From: Sulfurovum zhangzhouensis
Lineage (GTDB): Bacteria > Campylobacterota > Campylobacteria > Campylobacterales > Sulfurovaceae
DNA: 64,000 nucleotides
Assembly (NCBI RefSeq): GCF_030347965.1
Contig: NZ_JAQIBD010000002.1
Coordinates: forward strand, 372,001-436,000
Direction: 5' to 3'
Shown piece after piece: positions 1 through 9,800 of this stretch (positions are counted from its first letter, which is position 1; each line of letters starts with the position of its first letter). A program made the translations under genes and the position numbers. The notes under the pieces were generated by a model. It had not been told where the DNA came from, did not search any database, and saw only the letters and a list, made by a program, of their open reading frames with translations.

Positions 1-1
1 T

Positions 2-796
<795 letters not shown>

Positions 797-833
797 CGAT
801 CTCACTGATTCATTCGTTCCTCACTAGAAAATG

Positions 834-868
834 AAAACCTTATAAAAGATATAACTTTATAAGGTTTT
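834..868. terminator. Bidirectional intrinsic terminator between tgt and the Na/Pi cotransporter
   Basis: A perfect 13-base inverted repeat (834-846 with 856-868, arm AAAACCTTATAAA) lies between two convergent genes. The A-rich and T-rich ends give a U-tract in either direction. The right arm covers the stop codon of the minus-strand gene. Termination on both strands is inferred from structure alone. Confidence 0.75.
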
Positions 869-2473
869 CCCACCCTCTCCTGCACTAGCCGCCGCACCCT
901 CCAGATGCCTGCTTATCCTTGCGATATGTGTACTTACACGATCTAGCCATTTCATCGCATCCAGTGCTTTTCCACCTTCGATGATGTCTACCGTACCATC
1001 CGCGATCAGTTCAGTGAGAGTATCTCTAGAGTGAGAAGCATATTTTTTGATCTTTCTGGCATTTTTTTTCGCATACTGTTCAGCTTTTTCATAGTCACCG
1101 TCATCCAAAAACTTCAACACTTCTCCGGTTAAGTCACACAGCATCTCAAATCCTTCTTTGGAGTATTGTGCACTGATGAGATACTCTATACTCTCCACAT
1201 CTTCCTGACATCTGTCTACCAATCGCTGCAGATGATCGCTAATATGAATCACATCGATCAACCTTTTCCAATTGATATCCTTATTTTGTGAGAGATTGAT
1301 CCTATCGATAAAGCGTTCTATCTCTTCAATCCTCACCTCCATCTTTTCTAGGTCTATCTTTTCAGCCTCTTTTCTTCTTCCCAGCCTGTAGTGCATATAG
1401 AGTAAAACTGTTCTCCACTCATCTTGAAGGTATTTTTGTATCAAGCTGAGTGCTACTGGAATGTCTTCCAAAAGTGCATCATCAAACCTGTAATGCTCTA
1501 TCGTCCCCTTACTTGGGATAATACGCTCCATCATTGAGGCAAAACCTCTGGTTAAAGGAACTACTATGAAAACACCTAACGTATTGAAAAAAGTATGGAA
1601 TCCTACTAGTGCCAGTTCGGCATGTGTATTTAGGACATTGGGAAAGAGTGTTGAGACAGCTGCCATGTAAGGGGTGATAAGCAGCAAGGCTCCTGCGCCG
1701 GTAAAAAAGTTATAGATTACATGCGAAAGACCCGTCCGTTTCACTTCCACAGAACCGCCTACCGATGCCATCACTGCAGTGAAGGTCGTACCGACATCCA
1801 TACCGATAATCAATGCCGCTGCCTGATCAAACTCTATCAACCCACTATAAAGTAGTGTAAGCGTCGCAGCAACTCCTGCACTTGATGACTGGGTGATCAC
1901 AGTCACGATGATCCCCATTACTAATAACTGTATATATCCGATAAAACTGCCCTCGGGAAGGTATCTTTGAAGTAAGACACTCTGCATCCCCGACATGGCC
2001 TCCTGCATCCACTCTATGCCCACAAAGATCAATCCAAACCCGGCAATTGCATATCCTACAGCGGCCAGTTTATCCCGAAAAAAGAGTTTCAGTATCGCAC
2101 CCAGCAGAATAAAAGGAAGGATCACGGTCCCCAGTTTCAGATCGAGTCCAAGGAGTGCCACCATCCACCCGGTGATGGTCGTACCTATATTGGCTCCAAA
2201 AATGATCCCTAAAGCTTCAGGAAAAGCAAGCAACCCTGCTCCCACAAAGCCAACTGCTGCCACCGTTGTAGCACTTGAAGATTGTAAGATCGCTGTGGTT
2301 ATCGTACCAGTTATTGCACCACTTGTAGGTGTCTTTGTAAACTGCATCAACGCTTTACGTATACGATCACCAGCTAATGCGCGTAACCCTTCCGTCATAA
2401 TGATCATACCGATCATAAAAATACCGATTCCACCCAGCACCTGAGATACGCTCAAAATGGTATCTATACTCAC
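857..2473 (-). CDS. Na/Pi cotransporter family protein (NptA/PhoU-like)
   Basis: Membrane transporter of the sodium-phosphate cotransporter II family, 538 residues. The N-terminal ~320 residues are hydrophobic and contain the two inverted family repeats, each with a QSSSA signature (in ILQSSSATT and ITQSSSAGV). The C-terminal ~200 residues are soluble, helical and charged, matching the PhoU-like domain often fused to these transporters. The start is a GTG with an AAGGAG site upstream. Its likely role is sodium-driven phosphate movement across the inner membrane; uptake versus export cannot be decided from sequence. It is transcribed alone, divergently from the CYTH-CHAD gene, which may also have a phosphate or polyphosphate link. 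Confidence 0.9.
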   Translation of the reverse strand: MSIDTILSVSQVLGGIGIFMIGMIIMTEGLRALAGDRIRKALMQFTKTPTSGAITGTITTAILQSSSATTVAAVGFVGAGLLAFPEALGIIFGANIGTTITGWMVALLGLDLKLGTVILPFILLGAILKLFFRDKLAAVGYAIAGFGLIFVGIEWMQEAMSGMQSVLLQRYLPEGSFIGYIQLLVMGIIVTVITQSSSAGVAATLTLLYSGLIEFDQAAALIIGMDVGTTFTAVMASVGGSVEVKRTGLSHVIYNFFTGAGALLLITPYMAAVSTLFPNVLNTHAELALVGFHTFFNTLGVFIVVPLTRGFASMMERIIPSKGTIEHYRFDDALLEDIPVALSLIQKYLQDEWRTVLLYMHYRLGRRKEAEKIDLEKMEVRIEEIERFIDRINLSQNKDINWKRLIDVIHISDHLQRLVDRCQEDVESIEYLISAQYSKEGFEMLCDLTGEVLKFLDDGDYEKAEQYAKKNARKIKKYASHSRDTLTELIADGTVDIIEGGKALDAMKWLDRVSTHIARISRHLEGAAASAGEGGKTL

Positions 2474-2570
2474 CTGCAGCTCCTTGACAACACTACAAAC
2501 ATATTATCTATATCATACCATAGTTGTTTCCAAACTATGGTAGAATAGAGGATATAAAAAGGAGTGTCGA

Positions 2571-4007
2571 ATGGCTGAGCTTGAGATAGAACGTAAGTTT
2601 CTGCTTTTGCCCTGCAGAGCAAAAAAGTTACTGAACTTTTATAAGATTCCTTATGAAAAAGTGCGCCTTGAACAGTACTATGTTTCGACTCCTGCTTCTC
2701 CATATACACGTTACCGTAAAAAGGGTGATACCTACTATCAAACGATCAAAACCGGTGAAGGAATGGTGCGTGAAGAAAAAGAGTTCGAGGTCTCCCAAAA
2801 AGAGTACGAAGAACATAGATCACATGCCCTTGGCCGTATCATCACTAAAGACCGCTATACTTTTTTGTATCAAGACAATACCTATGAGTTGGATATCTTC
2901 AAAGGTTCTTTAAAAGGCTTATGTTATCTTGAAATAGAGTTTTCAGATAAGCAGAGTGCAGATGATTATCAATTACCCGAAATTTTTGGGCAACTTTTGG
3001 TTAGGGAAGTTACTTTCGATAACGCCTTTAACAATTCGGCTTTAAGTAACTCAGATACGTTTCCTACCCCTAAGATTAAGCATCCCTATATAGATAAACA
3101 AAAAGGGCTTTACCAAATCACACCGTTCCTGCCGACACATCATGCGATCGATACAATGATCTATCAGCTTACATACGAGATCAAACAGTACCAAACAGCA
3201 CTTCAAAATGATGCCAAAGACATAGAAGCACTCCATCAGTTTCGTATCCACGTAAGAAAACTTCGTGCACTGCTGCAAGAATTTAAACCCTTCTTTGATC
3301 CCCAATGGATGAAAGTACATAAAAAAGTACTTGCAAAGTTCATGGAACAGACCAATGCAAAACGTGACAATGATGTGGCATTGGCCGATATCGATACTTT
3401 TGAAAATAAACTCAGTCCCAAAAATAAAAAATCTTTGGAAAAATTGAAAAAATCCCTACAAAAAAAAGAAGAGAAACTTGAAACAAAACTCAGCACATTT
3501 ATGAGTGGTGAACCCCTTTCAAATGAGTTACTGAAACTAAGCCAAAACTCTATCATCCACAATTTCTATCAAGAGTCTGCAAATCAACCTTTGATTCTTG
3601 TCGCCATCAGCATCATCAATCAAAGAATTCAAGATATCATCACAGAGGGTAAAAATCTCAAAGAGAAGTCCAACAAACTGGCTTACCATAAACTCCGTAT
3701 ACAGTTCAAAAAACTTAGATATCTTTTTGAACTGCTTTCTCCGATCATCCCCCAAGATAAACTGGATGATGCACTAAGCCACCTGAAAAAGCTCCAAACT
3801 ATTCTAGGTGAGATCAATGACCTGCAAGTACAGAAAAAAGAGCTGAAATCATTTTGCAGAAACTGTAAAAATCAAAAACAAAAGTCACTCAAAGCACTGA
3901 GAAAAAAAATGAAAAACAAAGAACAGAAGAAACTTGCTTCCTTTGACAAAGTATTTGATACCTTTAAAAAGGAAAAGTCACTTTATCAAAAATTGCTTTT
4001 TCTTTAA
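2571..4007 (+). CDS. CYTH and CHAD domain protein
   Basis: A 478-residue cytoplasmic protein with an N-terminal CYTH (triphosphate tunnel) domain, recognised by the ELEIERKFLL start and alternating charged strands to about residue 150, followed by a helical CHAD domain (about 190-470) with repeated His/Arg/Lys-rich helices such as FRIHVRKLRALL and LRIQFKKLRYLFELL. CYTH enzymes bind triphosphate compounds, and CHAD domains bind polyphosphate. A role in polyphosphate or triphosphate metabolism is therefore likely but not proven. The divergent neighbour is a phosphate transporter. A TAGAAT -10-like box lies about 25 bases upstream and an AAAAGGAG ribosome site precedes the ATG. Confidence 0.92.
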   Translation: MAELEIERKFLLLPCRAKKLLNFYKIPYEKVRLEQYYVSTPASPYTRYRKKGDTYYQTIKTGEGMVREEKEFEVSQKEYEEHRSHALGRIITKDRYTFLYQDNTYELDIFKGSLKGLCYLEIEFSDKQSADDYQLPEIFGQLLVREVTFDNAFNNSALSNSDTFPTPKIKHPYIDKQKGLYQITPFLPTHHAIDTMIYQLTYEIKQYQTALQNDAKDIEALHQFRIHVRKLRALLQEFKPFFDPQWMKVHKKVLAKFMEQTNAKRDNDVALADIDTFENKLSPKNKKSLEKLKKSLQKKEEKLETKLSTFMSGEPLSNELLKLSQNSIIHNFYQESANQPLILVAISIINQRIQDIITEGKNLKEKSNKLAYHKLRIQFKKLRYLFELLSPIIPQDKLDDALSHLKKLQTILGEINDLQVQKKELKSFCRNCKNQKQKSLKALRKKMKNKEQKKLASFDKVFDTFKKEKSLYQKLLFL

Positions 4008-4113
4008 CGGCAACATTTCGATAATTCACATATGACAATTTTATTTACTACACACTCAGATAACAATAAAAGGATATCATATTAATAATCATCATATCAA
4101 AAAGGAGTGAACT

Positions 4114-4551
4114 ATGAAAAAATTTGCTTTTGGACTTATCATACTATTGATTTTGATTCAATTTTTGCCTATAGGACAAGATCATACAAATCCTGCTATC
4201 CAATCTGAACCGCAGTGGGATTCTCCTGAAACAAAACAACTTTTTGACCGCACATGTGCTGATTGCCATTCTCATACCACCAATTGGCCATGGTATAGCA
4301 ATGTAGCCCCGATCTCCTGGATTATTGCAGACCATGTCAAAGAAGGCCGTGAACATTTTAATATATCAGCATGGGGAGTTCAAAAACATAATGAAGGAAA
4401 AGAAGCAGCCGAAGAGTTAGAAAAAGGAGAAATGCCTGTATTTGGCTATACATTTACTCACCCCGAAGCACGTTTAACTAAAGAAGAGAAAGAACGCCTT
4501 ATTAAAGGTTTAGAAGCTACATTCGGCAGAGAAGAAGAGGAAGAAGATTAA
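4114..4551 (+). CDS. Haem-binding domain protein, periplasmic, single CxxCH
   Basis: A 145-residue protein with a hydrophobic N-terminal signal anchor (FAFGLIILLILIQF) and one CADCH haem-attachment motif, followed by the WPWYSNVAPISW signature of the bacterial haem-binding domain family (Haem_bd). It probably sits in the periplasm, tethered by the N-terminal helix, as a small c-type cytochrome. An AAAAGGAG site precedes the ATG. Its 3' end overlaps the convergent thiE-like gene by four bases. The physiological electron partner is unknown. Confidence 0.88.
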   Translation: MKKFAFGLIILLILIQFLPIGQDHTNPAIQSEPQWDSPETKQLFDRTCADCHSHTTNWPWYSNVAPISWIIADHVKEGREHFNISAWGVQKHNEGKEAAEELEKGEMPVFGYTFTHPEARLTKEEKERLIKGLEATFGREEEEED

Positions 4552-5126
4552 AGATAGAGATCAGAACCTATCACTTTATAGATGATGGGTTCTTCAAATT
4601 CATCTTCTATTTTGACCCCTCCAATAATACCGACAGGGTGTCTAGAGAGTTTCGCAGCCGCAAGAAGCTCTTTGCCGCCAACATTAGCTTCCGACTTCGT
4701 TTTGGTAGCACGGTAAGCACCCAATCCTATATAATCCAGATCAAGGGTATTCGCTTCTTCGATCTCTGCTTGATTATGTGTAGAGAGCCCTAACTGTTTT
4801 GTACCGATCTTCTGGCGTATTTTGGCTACTGCTTTGAACAGATCTTCATCATATTCTCTTATATCTTCTTGACCGATATGCAGCCCGTCAGCAAGATCGA
4901 TCAATTCTATTGCATCATTGACAATAAGTACTCCAGCATAGTATTCACGAATAAGAATTAGGTCAGATTCTTTCTCTTCTAACGTTCCGTTTTTATTGCG
5001 GTATTGAAGAATCGGAATATCGAAATTTTTGAGATGTTCTAAATGGGAGAGTAAAGAGACACCCTTTTGCAGTAGTGTCTCCTTGTCTACGAGCGCGTAG
5101 ATCTTCGTACAACAGCTTTGAGCCAT
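4548..5126 (-). CDS. thiE: Thiamine phosphate synthase
   Basis: A 192-residue TIM-barrel protein with the ThiE-type segments DGLHIGQED, GLSTHNQAEIEEA and DYIGLGAY, and a phosphate-binding PVGIIGG turn near the C-terminus. The family couples the hydroxymethyl-pyrimidine and thiazole phosphates to form thiamine phosphate. It is a little shorter than typical ThiE (about 205-220 residues). It follows accD by nine bases and probably shares its transcript. A TenI-like regulator or isomerase is the alternative, but the conserved phosphate-site residues favour a synthase. Confidence 0.82.
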   Translation of the reverse strand: MAQSCCTKIYALVDKETLLQKGVSLLSHLEHLKNFDIPILQYRNKNGTLEEKESDLILIREYYAGVLIVNDAIELIDLADGLHIGQEDIREYDEDLFKAVAKIRQKIGTKQLGLSTHNQAEIEEANTLDLDYIGLGAYRATKTKSEANVGGKELLAAAKLSRHPVGIIGGVKIEDEFEEPIIYKVIGSDLYL

Positions 5127-5135
5127 ATCTAGTGA

Positions 5136-5969
5136 TCAACCCGCCTTTTTGTTAAATAGTTTAAAGAGGTCTGAAAGTGTCTGTTTGATATCTTCACGAT
5201 TTACTACCATATCGATCAATCCATGCTCAAGCAAAAACTCTGCACGTTGGAATCCCTCAGGAAGATCTACACCCACTGTCTGTTTGATTACCCTCTGCCC
5301 TGCAAATCCAATCAGTGCATCAGGTTCAGCCATGATGATATCACCCAGCATTGCAAATGATGCTGATACACCACCCATCGTCGGATCTGTCAGAATAGAG
5401 ATGAATGGTAGACCTTTTTGGTGCAGCCTGTTAAGTGCAGCAGATGTTTTACTCATTTGAAGAAGTGAATAGGTACTCTCTTGCATACGTGCTCCACCTG
5501 AAGCAGAAACAATGATAAACCCGCACTCTTTTTCAATCGCTCTGTTGATACAACGTACGATCTTCTCACCCTCTACAGAACCAAGGCTTCCACCCATATA
5601 TGAAAAGTCAAATACAGCTAGTTCTACTGGCTGGCCATTGATCGTAGCACTTCCGCTTACAACTGAAGATGTTTTACCTGTCTTTGCCTTTGCTTCTTCG
5701 ATACGTTTCTTATAAGACTTCTTATCTGAGAACTTCAAAGGATCGACTGGCGCCAAATTAGCATCCATCTCCACAAATGATCCTTCATCAACGATCGCTT
5801 CAATACGTTTGTCGGCACTGATACGGAAGTGATGATTACACTTCGGACAAACATTCAGCTTTGACTCGACCTCTTTATAGAACATCAAAGAGGTACATTT
5901 AGGACACTTTATCCACTGATTGGGTGTCTCTTTTGCGTTCTCATCTTTTTTGAACAGGTTTCCAAACAT
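5136..5969 (-). CDS. accD: Acetyl-CoA carboxylase carboxyltransferase subunit beta
   Basis: A 277-residue protein that transfers the carboxyl group from biotin to acetyl-CoA in the first step of fatty acid synthesis, acting with AccA. The N-terminal zinc ribbon is complete (Cys 22, 25, 41 and 44), followed by the crotonase-fold carboxyltransferase with the SGGARMQE and DPTMGGVSASFAMLGD segments. It lies in the middle of a minus-strand run (phosphatase, accD, thiE) with 15- and 9-base gaps, so it is likely co-transcribed with both. Confidence 0.97.
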   Translation of the reverse strand: MFGNLFKKDENAKETPNQWIKCPKCTSLMFYKEVESKLNVCPKCNHHFRISADKRIEAIVDEGSFVEMDANLAPVDPLKFSDKKSYKKRIEEAKAKTGKTSSVVSGSATINGQPVELAVFDFSYMGGSLGSVEGEKIVRCINRAIEKECGFIIVSASGGARMQESTYSLLQMSKTSAALNRLHQKGLPFISILTDPTMGGVSASFAMLGDIIMAEPDALIGFAGQRVIKQTVGVDLPEGFQRAEFLLEHGLIDMVVNREDIKQTLSDLFKLFNKKAG

Positions 5970-5984
5970 TGTTTATTCCTCCAA

Positions 5985-6707
5985 TTAAACCGATTGGATT
6001 AATCCAACGATCATCTCTACAATATTTTTATCTTTCGATACTATAACATAATCCTCATCAACAACCACTTCAAGACCTTCACAAAGTGCCAATCCTGCAG
6101 CAAAATCGTAGATTCGAAACGCACCTATAAAAAGTACAAACTTCACATTATGTGCATAAGCAAGAGAAAGTGCTACTGCACCGGGTGCTCTGAACTTGAT
6201 CTTTTCTTGATGCAACTTCTCTACCAAAGCACCATTGGTATAGGCTTTTTCAAAGAGTCCTATCTCACTTTTTGGTGTCACTATAAGTGGTTGAAAACTC
6301 TCACTAAAAAGTTTTCCTTGCACTGCATCTTTCCCTGCTTCTTTAATGAAGATATCACCATTGGCAAGGTTACAGACCACTGCACTGTCAAGTACGCCCT
6401 CTGCATTTATCTTGGCAACGGAACTGCCAAAATATGGAAAATGGGAAAGCGCGTTAGATGTACCGTCAATCGGGTCGATAATGATCTGTTCATCACCCTC
6501 CCCGATCAATCCGCTCTCCTCAGATTCAATGACACCAAATGAACCAAGATATTTCACAAAGATCTCTTCAGCAAAAAGATCAAGGTTGGAGCTTATATCA
6601 CCGCCGGCTCCGACTTCAGTCTTTTCACGCCATGCTATATCAAAGTTTTGCAGTGCAGTAAAAATCTCTTCATTGGCCTTAATTACAGCTTGAATGAATG
6701 GAGTCAT
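5985..6707 (-). CDS. Inositol monophosphatase family protein
   Basis: A 240-residue Mg-dependent phosphatase of the IMPase/CysQ fold. It shows the metal-binding ESEES segment, the DPIDGTSNALSHFPYFG motif and a C-terminal RIYDFAAGLALCEG segment equivalent to the family's second Asp motif. Substrates in the family include inositol phosphate, 3'-phosphoadenosine 5'-phosphate and fructose-1,6-bisphosphate; the sequence does not say which. It is first in the phosphatase-accD-thiE run. Confidence 0.88.
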   Translation of the reverse strand: MTPFIQAVIKANEEIFTALQNFDIAWREKTEVGAGGDISSNLDLFAEEIFVKYLGSFGVIESEESGLIGEGDEQIIIDPIDGTSNALSHFPYFGSSVAKINAEGVLDSAVVCNLANGDIFIKEAGKDAVQGKLFSESFQPLIVTPKSEIGLFEKAYTNGALVEKLHQEKIKFRAPGAVALSLAYAHNVKFVLFIGAFRIYDFAAGLALCEGLEVVVDEDYVIVSKDKNIVEMIVGLIQSV

Positions 6708-6822
6708 AAAGTGATACCTTTAGAATTAATCTGTAGAATCTCAAGAAGATAAGAATAAGAGTCTAGCAGGTATGCGCATAAACGCACCCCACTACAATTC
6801 AGTACACATATTTAGTGCTGAA

Positions 6823-9800
6823 TTACTCACCTTTCTTTTGTGCCTCAAGTGTCGGCTTTGTACCTCTAGGAACAACCATCCAGAACTTTCTGATCTCTGT
6901 TCTGAATTCCTCTAAAATCTCCGTTGCTCTGCGGCTTCCGGTTTTTTCGATGTAGTCTTTAAGAAGATCTTTAAGTTCAAACATCTCAGTATCATACTCA
7001 TCTGTATCGATACGGAATGCCTCAACTAGCTCAAGGTTTAGCTTCTCATAAAATCCACCGTCAATGTCATAAACAAATGCTTTACCACCTGTCATACCTG
7101 CACCGAAGTTAACACCCGTCTTACCAAGGATCGCAACAACACCGCCAGTCATATACTCACATGGGTGGTCACCGGTTCCCTCAACTACAGCTGTTACACC
7201 AGAGTTACGTACACCAAAACGCTCACCGACCATACCATTGATATACACAGTACCGCCTGTTGCACCGTAAAGACATGTATTCCCGCCAAGTGCAAAAGGT
7301 GCACCTGCAATCTTGTCAGCTGTGATCACGATACGACCACCATTCATACCTTTACCGATATAATCGTTTCCTGCACCTTTGACGTTGATATTGATCCCTT
7401 TAGAAAGGAAAGCACCCAGTGACTGACCTGCTGTACCTGTAAGATCAAGATTGATCGTGCCTTCTGGAAGACCTTCATTTCCGTAACGTTTCGCAATCTC
7501 ACCGGAGATTCTAGTACCGAAACTTCTATTAAGGTTATTGATCTTCTTAGTAAGTGTGATCGGTGTTTCAGGGTTCTCGATCGTTGCAAGTAGCTCTTCA
7601 AGGATCGCTTTTTCATACTCATTTTGGTCATACGGTTCATTGAACGGTACTTGACATGTGTCTACACCTTCAACTTTTTCAAGTAGTTTTTCAAACTCAA
7701 ATTTTTGAGCAAATTCATCATCGATCACCTTGAGAAGCTCTGTCTTACCGATGATCTCTTCAAGCGATCTATATCCAAGGCTTGCAAGAATCTCTCTTAC
7801 CTCTTCACCTATAAGGTTGAAGTAGTTGATCACTTTTTCAACGTTACCTGAGAATCTCTCTCTTAGTTTAGGATCTTGCGTTGCTACCCCTACTGAACAA
7901 GTATTGAGGTGACAGATACGTAACATCATACATCCTACAATTACCAGTGCAGCTGTACCGAATGCATACTCTTCTGCACCAAGGATCGCTGCTTTAACAA
8001 CATCCATACCTGTTTTAAGTCCACCGTCAGTCTCTACAGTTACCTGACCTCTAAGGTTGTTTGCCTTAAGTGCATTGTGTGCTTCAACCAGACCAAGTTC
8101 CCAAGGGTTACCTGCAAACCTGATAGACCCTATTGGTGCTGCACCTGTACCACCGTCAGCACCTGAAATAATGATCTTATCTGCGTATGCTTTAGCAACA
8201 CCCGCAGCGATCGTACCAACACCTGCAGTTGATACCAATTTTACTGCAACTTTAGCTCTAGGGTTAGCCTGCTTAAGGTCAAAGATCAACTGTGCCAAAT
8301 CCTCGATAGAGTAAATATCGTGGTGCGGCGGTGGAGAGATCAGTGTTACACCCGGCTTCGTATATCTGAGTCTAGCGATCAATGGTGTTACTTTTGATCC
8401 AGGGAGCTGACCACCTTCACCCGGTTTTGCACCTTGTGCTACTTTGATCTGAAGCTCTTCAGCGTTCTGTAGATACTCAGGCGTTACACCAAATCTACCA
8501 GAAGCAACCTGCTTGATCTTAGAGACTTTATCCGTACCGTAACGTGCTTCATCTTCACCACCCTCTCCAGAGTTGGATTTACCGCCGATAGTATTCATCG
8601 CTACAGCCAATGTCTCATGTGCCTCTTGAGAGATAGATCCCATAGACATCGCTGCAGTTGAGAAACGTTTGAAAATTTCGCTAAGCGGTTCTACCTCATC
8701 GATACTGATCGGTGTTCGATCACTTGTAAACTCAAAGAAGTCACGGATAAACTTTTCATGTCTTTCATTAACAAGTTTTTTAACCTCTGCATAATCCTCT
8801 TTGCTACCTGTCTCAGCAGCTTTTTGGATCGCACTGATCGTTGTTTTTGAGAAGTCGTGGAACTCTTCACCTTTTCTATACTTGTAGAATCCACCTTTGT
8901 AAAGTACATGTCTTTCACCTTCAAATGCATCAGTAAAAGCTCTTTGGTGATTGCTGTTAAGTCTTTCTTCGATATCACTGTATCCAAGCCCTTTAAGCAA
9001 TCCTCTTGTACCTTTGAAACACTCTTCTATGATCTCTTCACTTAGACCGATAGCATCGAACAATTTAGAGTTTCTATAACTAGAGACCGTTGAGATACCC
9101 ATTTTTGACATAATTTTGAGTAGACCGCCGCCGATCGCTTTACGTACGACTTTGAATGTAGCTGCAAGCTCTTCACCCTCTTCTTCAACAAGTGTCTCTA
9201 CTGTATAGTAAAGTAAGTACGGGAAGATCGCTGCTGCACCATAAGCGATCAGACATGCTGCTGAATGAGGATCAAATACTTCTCCGGTTGCCGCAACTAC
9301 GCTTGTGAGATGTCTTAGTTTACGCTCAAGCAATGTCTGGTTCAAACGACCTACTACCATCAATATCGGCATTACTTTATTGTTAGCAGCCAATCCTCTG
9401 TCATCAAGGATGATCGTTCTTACACCGTTATCTCTTACATCTATAATGATTTGTTCGATCAGTGCATCAAGACTTGCTTTAAGATCATGCGTAAACGTAG
9501 TCTCATAGTGTCCTGTTTTGTAAGCTGCATCATACTTTGCATTGTTCTCATCTCCAAACTCCTGAAGGATATGGAAACTTTCCGCTGACATGACAGGAAG
9601 TACAGTCTTAAGTCTTTTTGCATGTTCAGCATCATCTGAAAGAACGTTTCTTACTTCACCGAAACCTGTATTAAGACTCATTACTGTTTTTTCCCTGATC
9701 GGATCGATCGGCGGGTTAGTGACCTGTGCGAACTTTTGCTTGAAGAAGTCTGTAAAGTTTCTTTGCTCTTTTGAGAATGCTGCGATCGGTGCATCGTCAC

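Noticed and set aside
1995-2444. Open frame (149 residues) antisense to the Na/Pi cotransporter
   Set aside because: Low-complexity Pro/Ile/Ala composition typical of the reverse of a membrane gene; no independent gene signals.
6740-6825. Terminator after gltB
   Set aside because: There is an inverted repeat (AATTCAG/CTGAATT) but the loop is long and no T-run follows, so I do not call it.
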